From: Mixophyes australis
Lineage: Eukaryota; Chordata; Amphibia; Anura; Limnodynastidae
Assembly: GCA_036250195.1 (NCBI GenBank)
Contig: JAVHZZ010000002.1
Coordinates: 276,174,460-276,238,459 of the forward strand
DNA: 64,000 bases
Reading direction: 5' to 3'
Shown: piece by piece, positions 1 to 9,817 of the stretch
How positions within the stretch are numbered: the stretch's first letter is position 1
Layout: every line of letters begins with the position of its first letter
The notes under the pieces: generated by a model
The model's input: the letters and a program-made list of their open reading frames with translations, nothing else
Databases searched by the model: none
What the model was told of the DNA's origin: nothing
Position numbers and translations under genes: made by a program

Positions 1-124
1 TGAAAAAACAGTCAGTATTTAACTTATGTGCAAAACAGAACACTCATTTGCATTTAACATGGTTTTGTCCACGAGACTGAAATAAGGATCCTCTTCAGTT
101 AAGATCCTTAATGAATCAGGCCCC
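1..124 (-). mobile_element. MITE of the CTGATTCATTAAGG family, copy 1 (partial)
   Basis: It ends with 'ccttaatgaatcaggccc' and contains the internal stretch 'cagtatttaacttatgtgca' seen in the copies at 11608, 14983, 32452 and 55556. It is read in the opposite orientation to the 11608 copy. The other end is cut by the window edge. Confidence 0.75.
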
Positions 125-480
125 AAATTACTTGGTCTTGCTTGGTCACGAGTTACCGTACAAGAGGAAGGCTCAGTAACATTTTTTGATCTGCCACTAA
201 TAGAGAAAGGCGAAGGCCTCATTCTTTCTTTGCCACTGCGTGTGTAGAATGGCATGTTGCCAAATTTTTTTTTATCGGCAGTTAACTTTTCCTCAGTTAC
301 ACTTCTTTTTCGCTTGAACAGAGTAAATTTTTTTTGGGGATGCGTTTTTTTCCCTGATTTAAAAAGACTAAGTACTTTTACATCGCCTTTCCCAGATGGC
401 ATACTGGGAACACTACCATCAGGACTGGTGACAGAACCTGGTTGCTGATTGTGTTCATATTTGGACTGCTTTGAATCCAT
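19..480 (-). pseudogene. hAT transposase N-terminal fragment (copy C)
   Basis: The reading frame starts at 480 with a serine- and proline-rich stretch, followed by a lysine/arginine-rich region (FKSGKKTHPQKKF, FKRKRS) that could act as a nuclear-localisation signal. The motif NMPFYTRSGKERMRPSP matches NMPFTTPSGKERLRPWP in copy A and NMPFTTRSGKKRLRPWP in copy B, which defines the family. The last 35 or so codons are read through the adjacent MITE, so the natural C-terminus is lost. No BED finger or catalytic residue is present. Without the related copies this frame would look like noise. Confidence 0.6.
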
Positions 481-496
481 TTTAATGAGCCCAATG

Positions 497-1138
497 CACT
501 TGTAGTGCCAAAAATTGTATTAGATAGATACTGCTGACAAATATTACTTTTGACAGCCAGAAAAATTAATGTTTCACACTGGGGAATATGGGAGACCCCA
601 AAGCACTTGTAGTGCAGGCAAATTTTAGAAATACTGCTGACAAATTTCACTTTTGACAGCCAGAAAAATTTATGAAAAACACTGGGGAATATTGGACACC
701 CCAAATCACTTGTAGTGCAAAATATTGTCTTATATAGATACTGCTGACAAATATGACATTTTTTGACAGCCAGAAAAATTAGTGTTAAACACTGGGGAAT
801 ATGGGAGACCCCAAAGCACCTGTAGTGCAAAAAAATTATAGAAATACTGCTGACAAATATGACTTTTGACAGCCTGAAAAATTAGTGTTAAACACTGGGG
901 AATATGGGACACCCCAAAAGCACTTGGAGTGTAAAATATGTTTTAGATACTGCTGACAAATATGACTTTTGACAGCCAAAAAAATAACTGTAAAACACTG
1001 GGGAATATGGGACCCCCCAAAAGCACTTGGAGTGCAAAATATTGTTTTAGATACTGCTGACAAATATGACTTTTGACAGCCAGAAAAATTACTGTAAAAC
1101 AATGGGGAATAAGGGACACCCCAAAAGCACTTGGAGTG
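497..1138. repeat. Minisatellite of about 105-bp units (copy C)
   Basis: Six complete units with spacings of 107, 103, 110, 104, 103 and 104 bases, measured at the motif 'cacttgtagtgc'. Each unit holds 'atactgctgacaaat', 'ttgacagccagaaaaat' and 'acactggggaatatggg'. The array lies directly upstream of the transposase fragment, in the position where copies A and B carry arrays of other monomers. Confidence 0.92.
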
Positions 1139-1296
1139 CCAGGAAAAATAAACCTACTCTATCCTCCTCTCTTACTGCTCTAACAATTGGTATTAATATT
1201 AGAATTGTATAGAATATAAACAATAATGTGTCCAATTATTGCTCTGTCCCTGCGCTGATATAGCCTGTGACCTAACCCTGCTCTCTCCCTCTGTCA

Positions 1297-1505
1297 AATG
1301 GCGATGGATTGCTGTGGAGGCGGGTATTTATGCTTTTCAAATCTCGCGAGAACCGAGCTCAGAAATATGAATACATCACGATGACGTTTTGCTTAGATTT
1401 TGATTCAGAATGGGCGGGAGAGTACCGAGCCTGCTCGGCTCGGTACTCGGATAGGCGAAATTCGGATGGATTCGGATCTCAGGGAACCGAGCCCGCCCAT
1501 CTCTG
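1297..1505 (-). promoter_or_regulatory. CpG-rich right end and possible transposase promoter, copy C
   Basis: A perfect TCTCGCGAGA palindrome lies at 1342-1351 and a YY1-like core (aaatggcgatgg) at 1297-1308. Beyond them are repeats of CGAG/CTCGG and the terminal GAGCCCGCC. The first motif is a known vertebrate CpG-promoter element, bound by BANP. Its place upstream of the minus-strand transposase fits a promoter. Function is inferred. Confidence 0.45.
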
Positions 1506-3653
1506 TATAAAACCTTGCTTGTTTCATTGTTCAGAGAGACCAACACTGGGGAAGCTGGCTGGTCTTTAGAGAGCTGGTCTTTGTCTAGCTAGCTTTTAAG
1601 GTCTCCAGAATCATTGTGAAATACGTATGGTGTCAAATACATTTTGAGTTAATGATTGGGAGTTGGCTGTATAGAAATAGCAAACTTTTAAGGGCAGACC
1701 TGAGGGTTTATAAAGTAAAGATGAACAGTAACACTGAAGATGGTGAGAGCACTATATATATACTATATACTATAATGCTGGACAGTCAGCAAGTTAAAAC
1801 AAAACTAGTTTTAATTGCCAATGGCGGGGTCTGAGGCAGTATGCTTTTCCAGCACTCATCCTTACATTGTTAAAGACCAATCTCTATGGCACTGTCAAAA
1901 AAATCTAGGTTGGAGACCACTAAAATTTTCATGGCAATTTCTACAGAAATAAAGAACTAAGAAAGGCATGTGTGAAGATACCGGGTTTTCTAGCCCAATT
2001 CTACCCACTTCACTCTGGCTGGCCACCCATGGGTGCCTTCTTATGCCAAGGAAGTCTACCAAGTACCTTCTAAGATATGTATAGTCATGCAGGCAAATGC
2101 AGTTAGAAAGTTAAGCAATGCATTTATTGTAATAAAAACAATCACTAGATTATTATGTACACACAGCAAATAAATGCCAGGCAGGTTTACCATACCATCT
2201 GTCCCTTACCCCACTAGCTTAAGGAGCTACAGTCGCTGGGATGTCCTGACTTAAAGGCCCATGCAGTTCTTCTCTTAGCTGCAGCTGTAGTCCATTGGTA
2301 AAGGACGAAAAATTCAAAACCAGCTACACTGCACCTTACATTAATCAATCCTCAGAATGAATATCTCCTCCTCCCTGGAGTGGCTCCTTATATCTAGGGT
2401 CTAATTTCCACAGAAACTCCACTTCCAGATTGTAGACCAAATGTCTGGAGTAGTCTTGTGAGAACAATGGATATTAATTAGCCAGTATCTTGCTACCTGA
2501 TCCCTACCCACAACCCACCTGGCTTCACTTTAAGGACAATGAAAAACAACCTCACTGCCACATCATCAATAAACGATACACAATAAATATTTAAAATGAG
2601 CTACAATGTCCCCTTCTCCACATGTAATTATATACTGCAATTGTGTTCAGCCGGGGAACAAAAGCAAGGGCTAAAAAAAGTACATGCTATAATCCACATT
2701 TTGTGAGTAGCGAGGGACAGGCTGGTTAGGGTGGTTAGGGTGATATTAATACTTCACCACAGCATGTGAGACCATAAGCAATTAGGTAAGTTGGTAATTT
2801 TCCTAAGAAAATTTGCATTGCAAAGGTTTTAATAATGGGGATTATTATGGATACTGACACATTTTAGTAATTGGAGCAGGAAGGGGTTGATTTTAGTGAC
2901 TTCTGATGTATGTGATATATTGTTGCATGCAAGAACACAAGGCTATCATGAGCCTGTTCATGCGATAAATGATAAGCTAAGACATTTTGACAATCAATGA
3001 CTGGTTGATAAATGTTTTTGTGATATACTACAGAATATGGTTAAATGGCATACATGCTGATAGGTTATTTACAGGAAAGTTAAACTGTAAATTTACTGTT
3101 AATTGACCATGACTTGTTCTTCAAAAATTGTAGGAATCTCACAAAGAGATTGGGGCTACCCTGCTGTGAAACTGCTGTCTGCTATTTCTGTAAGTTGATT
3201 TCGTAATGCAAAAGCCAAATTAAACATTTTAATTTCATATATCTGGTCCAGTCTCTGACTTTCTGTAAATATTTTACTGACATGTGACTTTGCAACCTGT
3301 TACAGTACTAATTCTATACAAGAAATAACAGAAGGGAACTGTGAACATAAATAGCAGCCGATAGAGTGTTATCCCTTCATTTGTGACATAGCAGAAAATG
3401 ACCATTAATACAAGTAAATGGCATATAGTTAATTATTAAAATAGAAACCTTTATTTTAAAAAAATGACAGAATGCAAGAAAAAAATTATAATGGAACATA
3501 CAAATATTCCCTTTCAAAGAAGTCTATCTAATAAATTGATGCAGTGTCGGTTTTCTGCAAATGGAGCCCTTACACAATAGTTAATCCAAGTCAATGAATT
3601 CTCTACTTCTCTTGAAGAGGCACTGTTTAACATTAATAAATTTAAACAGGTCT
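1506..3653. other. Unassigned stretch between hAT copies C and A
   Basis: AT-rich sequence with no open frame that resembles a protein family. The frame at 1616-1834 (72 codons) shows no domain. A short 'ggttagggtggttagggtga' near 2723-2742 resembles two telomere-type repeats but is too short to matter. I see no RNA gene or terminal repeat here. Confidence 0.5.
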
Positions 3654-3661
3654 CTAAGAAT
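3654..3661. repeat. Left target-site duplication of hAT copy A (CTAAGAAT)
   Basis: Eight bases identical to 11421-11428. A perfect 8-bp duplication is the signature of hAT insertion. Confidence 0.95.
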
Positions 3662-3970
3662 TAGGGGTGTGCACCGGCCACTTTTGGTGTTTTGGGTATT
3701 GGGTTTTGGGTTCTGATTAGCTTGAGGTTTTGGGTTCTGATTTGTTTTGCCAAAACACCCCACAAAAGGTTTTGGTTCTGATTTTGGGTTTTGGGTTCTG
3801 ATTCTTTTTTAAAAAAGCATAAAAAGTGCTAAAATCCATATTTTAGTTTTTTTTTTTCACTCCTACACTATTATTAACCTCAATAACATTCATTTCCACT
3901 AATTTCCAGTCTATTCTGAACACCTCACACCTCACAATATTGTTTTTAGTCCAAAAGGTTGCACCGAGGT
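3662..3970. repeat. Left subterminal repeats of hAT copy A
   Basis: Several copies of 'ggttttgggttctgatt' and shorter versions lie just inside the left end. The matching part of copy B (17098-17260) has 'ggttttgggttcagatt' and 'ggttttggattcagatt'. Repeated subterminal motifs are usual transposase binding sites in hAT elements. That role is inferred here. Confidence 0.6.
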
Positions 3971-4321
3971 AGCTGGATGTCTAAGTTAAGCGACACAAGT
4001 GGGCGGCACAAACACGTGGCCCATCTAGGAGTGGCAGTGCAGTGGCAGACAGGATGGCAGTTTGCAAGAGTTTGTTAGAGGTGCAAGATGGAATTGTCCT
4101 TGGGCCCTCCCACCCACCCAGATGTTGTTGAAATAGGACATGCGAACTTTAACAAACCAATCATTTCAGCGACAGGGCCTACCAAACTACTGTGGCTGAA
4201 ATAATTGGTTTGTTTGGGCCCCCACACCAAAAAAGCAATTCATCTCTCCCTGTACAAACTAAACTGGCTCTAATGAGGCAAGATGTCGTCCTCATCCTCA
4301 TCCTCTGATTCCTCGCCCCCT

Positions 4322-4531
4322 TCAGTGTGTACCAGTGTGAACCTTGCACAACCCCGAAATCAGTCTCCACTGCGCTTGACTCAGGCGCTTCCCCACTCTT
4401 TTGCCTATGTTGTAGGTGGCTGTGTAGGCTTGAATGGCCTTTTGCTGCTCCTCCATCCTCTGCAGCATATAGAGGGTGGAGTTCAAGCGCGTCACAACCT
4501 CTTGTTTTAGTTGATAGCAGGGCAGGTTCAT
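4322..4531 (-). pseudogene. hAT transposase helical middle region, copy A
   Basis: The frame contains RMEEQQKAIQAYTATYNIGK followed by a stretch ending LSQAQWRLISGLCKV. It matches the copy B frame at 19383-19967, which leads on to the hAT hallmark LDPRFK. Here the frame is lost just after the tryptophan-containing segment, so LDPRFK and the dimerisation region are missing. It lies beyond the 49-bp array from the rest of the gene. Confidence 0.6.
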
Positions 4532-4550
4532 GCTTTTTTGATGTAGCTGG

Positions 4551-4793
4551 AACAGTGAACGTAGTTTAATATCTGATACTAATATTTCTGCACTGCAGGA
4601 ACAGTGAACGTAGTTTAATATCTGATACTAATATTTCTGCACTGCAGGAACAGTGAACGTAGTTTAATATCTAATACTAATATTTCTGCACTGCAGGAAC
4701 AGTGAACGTAGTTTAATATCTCATACTAATATTTCTGCACTGCAGGAACAGTGAACGTAGTTTAATATCTCATACTAATATTTCTGGACTGCC
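4551..4793. repeat. Minisatellite of 49-bp units inside the transposase region
   Basis: Five units begin at 4551, 4600, 4649, 4698 and 4747, an exact 49-base period. The unit reads 'aacagtgaacgtagtttaat' then 'atctgatactaatatttctg' then 'cactgcagg'. The units are almost identical, so expansion was recent or the array is homogenised. It separates two parts of the transposase that are normally joined by the catalytic core. Confidence 0.97.
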
Positions 4794-4795
4794 TA

Positions 4796-5285
4796 GTGAA
4801 GTGGAATCTCGACGGATTTGGTACTGGGGACACAATACCTCCATCAACCGTATAAATCCCACTGCACAGATGGCGGACACCGGACGCATGTCTAACACCA
4901 ACATAGCTGTTACGGCCGCAGTTATCCGCTTTGCCATAGGATGACTACTGTCGTACTTTGTGCTCATGGCAAACGACTGTTGGACGGTCAACTGTTTGGT
5001 GAAAGACATAGCGCTCTTACGACTTCCCCTCTGGGAAGATGACCGACTACCAGCAGCAACAGCAGCAGTGGCAGTAGTAGGCGTACCGCTGCAGGATTCC
5101 CCGGAAGAATCCCGGATTGAAGAGGACTCAGTCATGCCGGTGACATGGCCTGCAGGACTATCTCTGATGGAGATCGTGGAGGAAGTTGACGAGGAGGGTG
5201 TTGGTGGTGTGTACACAACAGGACCAAGGGATTTAGGTGTCCCTGGACTGCTGACCGTCCTAGCCACAGGTCCTGAACTAAACAC
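4796..5285 (-). pseudogene. hAT transposase linker and pre-catalytic region, copy A
   Basis: A serine/threonine-rich linker (TPPTPSSSTSSTISIRDS and following) leads into a helical segment with DSSHPMAKRITAAVTAMLVL and MRPVSAICAVGFIRLMEVLC. This fits the conserved hAT segment before the RNase H-like fold, where family members read 'D..P.S.V...GF..L....P.Y'. The frame then runs into the 49-bp array. The first catalytic aspartate and everything after it are missing. Confidence 0.65.
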
Positions 5286-5289
5286 TGAA

Positions 5290-5778
5290 TTAAGAAGGTT
5301 CTTCAGGTGACGTATAAGGAAGAATGTCCCTAGGTGGCCAAGATCCTTTACCCCTGCTTATTTGAGCTTTACATAAGATACATATGGCCATACATTTGTT
5401 GTCCGGATTGGGATAAAAATAATTCCAGACCGAAGAGGTGGATTTTTTGGTCTTCTGACCAGGCATGACGATGGGCTTTCTCATCCCATGGACAACAACT
5501 GTTTCCCCCCCTGGTGCCTCATTTAAGATACCCACATCAGTATCCTCCTCGTCAAGTTCCTCCTCAGCGCCAGCTACATCAATATCCTCCTCCCGGTGTA
5601 CAACATTGACACCTTCATTAGCCAAATCTGTAACTGGACTGTGGGTGATCCTTCCAGCATATGCAGAGGGCGTGCTGCAAATGGTGGAAGGAGCCACCTC
5701 TTCCCATACAGTGATGGGAAGGTCAGGCTTCGCAACCACCAACACCCTTGGTCTCGCCTTGGGGATTTGTGATGCCAT
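5290..5778 (-). pseudogene. hAT transposase BED zinc-finger region, copy A
   Basis: The frame has an acidic stretch (REEDIDVAGAEEELDEEDTD), then KKSTSSVWNYFYPNPDNKC and AICILCKAQISRGKG. The tryptophan, aromatic residues and C-x2-C are the first half of a BED-type zinc finger, used by hAT transposases to bind DNA. The histidine half (HLGTFFLIRHLKNLL) is readable at 5290-5340 in a shifted frame, so a frameshift lies within the finger. The segment before it matches the copy B frame at 20273-20890 closely. Confidence 0.75.
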
Positions 5779-5839
5779 CTCTTTAGAAGGCAGAATTGTT
5801 TGCTGTGTTGTTGATGACAGCTTAAGTCTCTTAAATTTT

Positions 5840-6235
5840 TTAGAGGGGGGGGGGAGGAGGGCTTAGATCCTTGGGTGAAGCTGAACCACTAGTCATGAAC
5901 ACGGGCCAGGGCCTAAGCCGTTCCTTTCCACTCGGTGTCGTAAATGGCATATTGGCAAGTTTATGTTTCTCCTCAGATGATTTAAATTTTCTTTTTTTGC
6001 TAATTTTAGTGAACTTTGGCTTTTTGGATTTTACATGCCCTCTACTAGGAGATTGGGCATCGCCCTTGGCAGACGACGTTGATGGCATTTCATCGTCTAT
6101 GTCATGACTAGTGGCAGCAGCTTCAGCATTAGGAGGAAGTGGTTCTTGATCTTTCCCTACTTTATCCTCCAAATTTTGGTACTCCATTATATGCAGCACA
6201 AGAGAGCGTACCCCTAAACCACACACACTCGGCAA
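5840..6235 (-). pseudogene. hAT transposase N-terminal region, copy A
   Basis: It begins with an acidic, asparagine/alanine-rich piece, then GHVKSKKPKFTKISKKRKF, a strongly basic candidate nuclear-localisation signal, then NMPFTTPSGKERLRPWP and a proline run (KDLSPPPPPL). The G/C run at 5846-5860 encodes the prolines and probably caused the frameshift into the BED-containing frame. The same order is found in copies B and C. I do not recognise the domain from other hAT families. Confidence 0.6.
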
Positions 6236-6294
6236 AGCCTTTACAAATTATCTGCGGCACAGGAGAGTACCACTGGACTGGAGTTATACAGCAT

Positions 6295-6407
6295 GACTTT
6301 GAAATAGCAGCACCTATTTTTTGGTACAGCAGCAACAGTGCACGTAGTTTGACTTTGAAATAGCAGTACCTATTTTTTGGTACAGCAGCAACAATAAACG
6401 TAGTTTG
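6295..6407. repeat. 56-bp minisatellite, left portion (copy A)
   Basis: Two units of 'gactttgaaatagcagtacc' plus 'tattttttggtacagcagca' plus 'acaataaacgtagttt' precede the Gypsy-1 insertion. The array resumes at 9818 with the duplicated target GTTTG, so this was one continuous array before insertion. Confidence 0.95.
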
Positions 6408-7098
6408 TGTTACGAGCCGCGGCGGTGCCCAGCCGCCGCGACTCACTCACCTGCGTCCCGGCCGTCGCTATGGCGACCGGGACGTCACTTCCGGCCCTGA
6501 CCCGGCCGTTGCCGGGGGAACGATTAGACGCTTCAGCGCTGCGTCCCGGAAATGAGAGGAAGCCGGGCGCAGCGCTCTCTATATCCTCTAGCCTGCAGGC
6601 TAATTAATGCAATTTATTAATTATGCTGGGGGCTGTGTCTAATTCAGAGCTAGGCTCTGATTGGTGGCCACTGGTATTAAGGGCAATGAGGTCTGCTGCC
6701 TCATTGCCGGTTATAGCTTCTGCTCTCCAGTCTGCTGACCTGCTTGTTCCCGTTCCTGTCTCCTGAACCTTTACTGATTTCCCGTGTATGACCCTTGGCT
6801 TTGAATTGGACCTCGCTTGTGTATCCTGTGACCCTGATCTCTGGCCTGTTTACCGTTTTTGCTAACCACTTGTGACCCCTGACCTCGGCTTGTTTACTGG
6901 TACTGTTGCCTGCTGCCGGCCCTTGACCTTTGCTTGGACCTCACTCCGCTTGCCTGGGTTCTCCCCAGCCGGTACACACTTCACAACCCTCTGTCAGTCT
7001 GCGGCCCAGTCTGTCCCCACCATCAGGGGCTCCAGTGAACACCTGATTGGCAGAGTAGATTCCGGGTTGTGTTGTCCCGGCTGGATGGGTTCCTAACA
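6408..7098 (+). repeat. 5' LTR of Gypsy-1
   Basis: It begins TGTTACGAGCCGCGGCGG and ends GGTTCCTAACA; the same last 31 bases recur at 9787-9817. A GC-rich hairpin (gccgcggcgg / ccgccgcg) lies near the start. A CRE (GACGTCA, 6481-6487) overlaps an ETS-type acttccgg. 'ttataactggc' follows at 7099, where a primer-binding site is expected. Confidence 0.9.
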
Positions 7099-7132
7099 TT
7101 ATAACTGGCCGAAAAAACACTGAGACGAGGTT

Positions 7133-7991
7133 GTGATGGATGAAAGCGGATCCACACCGTCTCCGGCACAAGCCTTAGCAGGCCATGTTGAGTCCTTATA
7201 CCAGATGATCCAGGGATTGGCTGAGCGGTTGTCCGTTCAAGAAGAAGCCGCAAAAACTTCACAACCCACTCCAAGTTCCACCTGTGAACCTAAGGTGAAT
7301 TTGCCGGATCGGTTTTCTGGAAATAGATCCCTGTTTCGGAATTTCAGGGAGAGCTGCAAGCTCTATTTCCGGTTGAGACCCCGCTCCTCTGGTTCAGAGC
7401 AACAAAGAGTCGGGGTTATCATTTCCCTCCTGCAAGGTGACCCCTAGTCCTAGGCCTTTTCTTTGCCACAGACCAGTCCTGCCATGCAGTCCGTAGACGC
7501 ATTCTTTGAGGCATTAGGTCTACTATATGATGACCCGGATCGAATGGCCTCCGCAGAAGCTCATCTACGGGCCTTGAAACAAGGCCGGCGGTCGGCAGAG
7601 GAATATTGCGCTGAATTCCGTAGATGGTCACCTGATAGTGGATGGAATGACCCCGCCTTACGTAGTCAGTTCCGTCTCGGCCTGTCGGGAACAGATTAAT
7701 GACTCTTTGGTGCAATATCCATCTCCTACTTCTCTAGAGGATCTGATGCACCTCTCCATCAAAATCGACAGGAGATTTAAAGAGCGGATAACCGAAAAGG
7801 AGGCATCTTCACCTCCATCCGCCTTCATTCCTGTTTCCACGGATGGTGAGGAGCCTATGCAATTAGGAGCGTGTCGTCTCTCCCCTGAGGAAAGAGACAA
7901 GAGACGATCACAAGGCCTATGTCTCTACTGTGGCATAAAAGGCCACTTCTCCCGTTCCTGCCCAAATAAGCCGGGAATAGAGCATGCCTAG
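7133..7991 (+). pseudogene. gag: Gypsy-1 gag (capsid/nucleocapsid), broken
   Basis: Gag forms the particle that packages element RNA. The frame starts at 7133 with MDESGSTPSPAQALAGHVES, has a proline/threonine spacer, then capsid-type sequence with FSGNRSLFRNFRESCKLYF. A TAG at 7445 interrupts it where Gypsy-3 reads CAG. Capsid sequence resumes in frame ([20 protein letters not shown]) to 7699, and a frameshift near 7690 leads to the last part. That ends in a CCHC zinc knuckle, [14 protein letters not shown]. The copy is inactive because of one stop and one frameshift. Confidence 0.85.
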
Positions 7992-8047
7992 GGAATGAGG
8001 GGAAAGTTCACCTAGGTCTGCAGATTGTCTCCCCGAAAAATGCTGTA

Positions 8048-8317
8048 TTGATCCCTGCACAGCTCACGTTCAGTGCTCGTACTGTGGACCTGTCGGCCTT
8101 CATTGATAGTGGAGCTGCAGGCAACTTCCTTGACATCGGGTTCGCCCGCGCTGCTGGAATTCTGATGGTAAAACTCAAGTCTGCTATTACTCTCTGTGGA
8201 GACCCCGCCACTACAATTGAACATTGGAGCTCTCCATTCGGAATCCATCGTCTTCCTCCTTATCGACTGTCCGTCAGTTCCTTTGATTCTGGGCCACCCC
8301 TGGCTATCCCGCCATAA
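8048..8317 (+). pseudogene. Gypsy-1 aspartic protease
   Basis: The protease cuts the Gag-Pol polyprotein. FIDSGAAGNFLDIGFARAAG contains the catalytic DSGA of retroviral-type aspartic proteases, intact here. The frame ends before the expected flap and C-terminal region are complete, and the polymerase continues in another frame from 8382. A frameshift therefore lies between them. Confidence 0.75.
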
Positions 8318-8381
8318 CCCTGTCAAGGATTGGGTAAAAGGAGAAATTGTCTAGTGGAGCTCTTATTGTACACAGTCTTGC

Positions 8382-9815
8382 TTGACACTACCTCTGCGTG
8401 TGATTCAGCCTATTCCGGAGCAGCTCCCTTCACAGTATCATGACTTCTGGGATGTTTTCTCCAAAAAGGCTGCTGACACTCTACCACCACACCGGGATTT
8501 CGACTGTGCCATTGAGCTCATTCCGGGTTCTAAATTACCCAAGGGACGCTTGTACTCTCTCTCCGGTCCAGAGACCAAATCCATGCAAGAATATTTTGAC
8601 GAAAACTTGGAGAAAGGCTTCATCAGGCCATCCAAGTCCCCAGTAGGAGCAAGGTGCTTCTTTGTATCCAAGAAGGACGGTGGACTTAGACCCTGTATCG
8701 ATTACCGAGGGCTGAATCTTATTACGGTTAAACACACCTATCCCCTTTTTCTCATCTCCAGACTTTTTGATCAATTAAGAGGGGCAACTATCTTCACAAA
8801 AATTGATCTTCGTGGTGCCTATAACCTCATACGTATTAGAGCAGGTGATGAATGGAAGACGGCATTCAACACGCTCTCGGGCCACTACGAATATCTGGTC
8901 ATGCCGTTTGGCCTTAGTAATGCCCCTGCAGTATTCCAGGATTTGATTAATGAGGTGTTACGTGAGTTTCTGGGACTCTTTGTTGTTGTCTACTTGGGCG
9001 ACATCCTCATATATTCAGAATCGTTGTCAGTGCACAAGGGTCATGTCAGACAAGTCCTACAGAAATTGCGGGAACATCATCTCTACGCTAAACTCGAAAA
9101 ATGTGAGTTCGAGGTCCAGAAGGTATCCTTCCTAGGTTACATATTTTCCTCAGAAGGTTTCTCCATGGATCCAACCAAGGTCCAAGTAATCCTGGATTGG
9201 GTACAACCGAATAACCTAAAGGCGGTCCAGAGATTCCTGGGATTCGCCAATTATTACAGGAGATTTATTGGCGGTTTTGCTGACATCGTGGCTCCTATCG
9301 TCACCTTGACCCACAAGGAAAGTGATCCAGCTGTTTGGTTACCACAGGCAATAACTGCATTTGAAACTCCGAAGAAAGCTTTTGTGTCTGCTCAGGTCCT
9401 CAGACACCCGGATCCTAAGGTACCATTTATTCTTGAAGTAGATGCCTCTGACGTCGGTGCTGGGGCCATCTTGTCACAAAAAGATACCCAGACCCACCGG
9501 TTACATCCGTGTGCCTTTTTTCCCCGTCAGTTCTCTTCAGCAGAAACCAACTATGACGTGGGAAACCGAGAACTGTTGGCAATTAAATGGGCCTTTGAGG
9601 AATGGCAAAATTGGTTGGAAGGCGCTGCACACCAGATCTCCGTTATAACGGATCATAAGAACCTACAGTATATACAGTCAGCCAAACGTCTGAACCCCCG
9701 ACAGGCTCGTTGGTCACTGTTATTCACTCGGTTTAACTTTATAATAACCTACCGTCCTGGTTCTAAAAATGTCCAAGCAGACGCCCTGTGTTGTGCTGGC
9801 TGGAGGGGTTCCTAA
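8382..9815 (+). CDS. pol: Gypsy-1 reverse transcriptase/RNase H, open frame with altered active site
   Basis: This is the longest open frame in the window, 477 codons. It shows reverse transcriptase blocks in order: [53 protein letters not shown], then the active site, then [19 protein letters not shown] and the thumb ([15 protein letters not shown]). RNase H follows with [34 protein letters not shown] and [11 protein letters not shown]. The active site at 8991-9002 is YLGD rather than YLDD, so the first catalytic aspartate codon reads GGC. The last codons (CCAGWRGS) come from the LTR remnant, beyond a deletion that removed integrase. The enzyme is expected to be inactive although the frame is open. 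Confidence 0.88.
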   Translation: MTLPLRVIQPIPEQLPSQYHDFWDVFSKKAADTLPPHRDFDCAIELIPGSKLPKGRLYSLSGPETKSMQEYFDENLEKGFIRPSKSPVGARCFFVSKKDGGLRPCIDYRGLNLITVKHTYPLFLISRLFDQLRGATIFTKIDLRGAYNLIRIRAGDEWKTAFNTLSGHYEYLVMPFGLSNAPAVFQDLINEVLREFLGLFVVVYLGDILIYSESLSVHKGHVRQVLQKLREHHLYAKLEKCEFEVQKVSFLGYIFSSEGFSMDPTKVQVILDWVQPNNLKAVQRFLGFANYYRRFIGGFADIVAPIVTLTHKESDPAVWLPQAITAFETPKKAFVSAQVLRHPDPKVPFILEVDASDVGAGAILSQKDTQTHRLHPCAFFPRQFSSAETNYDVGNRELLAIKWAFEEWQNWLEGAAHQISVITDHKNLQYIQSAKRLNPRQARWSLLFTRFNFIITYRPGSKNVQADALCCAGWRGS

Positions 9816-9817
9816 CA
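9787..9817 (+). repeat. Remnant of the 3' LTR of Gypsy-1
   Basis: The last 31 bases match the end of the 5' LTR ('tgtgttgt', 'ggctggatgggttcctaaca' with few changes). The joint at 'ccctg/tgttg' has little or no spare homology. Confidence 0.85.

Larger units (their letters stand above)
1..1505 (-). mobile_element. hAT element copy C, right part (5' side of its transposase gene)
   Basis: The segment has the same order as two complete hAT copies further along: a lysine-rich transposase N-terminus on the minus strand, a minisatellite upstream of it, then a CpG-rich right end. The right terminus, read inward, is CAGAGATGGGCGGGCTCGG, close to the TAGAGATGAGCGGGCTCGG end of copy B. The left end lies outside the window or was lost, so no target duplication can be tested. 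A MITE occupies the first 124 bases. Membership in this family rests on the shared layout, the shared protein motif and the terminal sequence. Confidence 0.7.
6408..9817 (+). mobile_element. Gypsy-1: Ty3/Gypsy element with a large 3' deletion
   Basis: It starts TGTTACGAG and ends CCTAACA, flanked by GTTTG at 6403-6407 and 9818-9822. A 5' LTR is followed by gag, protease and a long reverse transcriptase/RNase H frame. Integrase and nearly all of the 3' LTR are missing. The polymerase frame joins directly to the last 31 bases of the LTR near 9787. The deletion arose by a join inside the element, because both outer target duplications survive. Confidence 0.93.

Noticed and set aside
2723..2742. 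Interstitial telomere repeat
   Set aside because: Only two imperfect units; too short to be meaningful.
4960..5310. 116-codon open frame on the plus strand
   Set aside because: It is the shadow of the hAT transposase on the minus strand, which shows a recognisable hAT segment.
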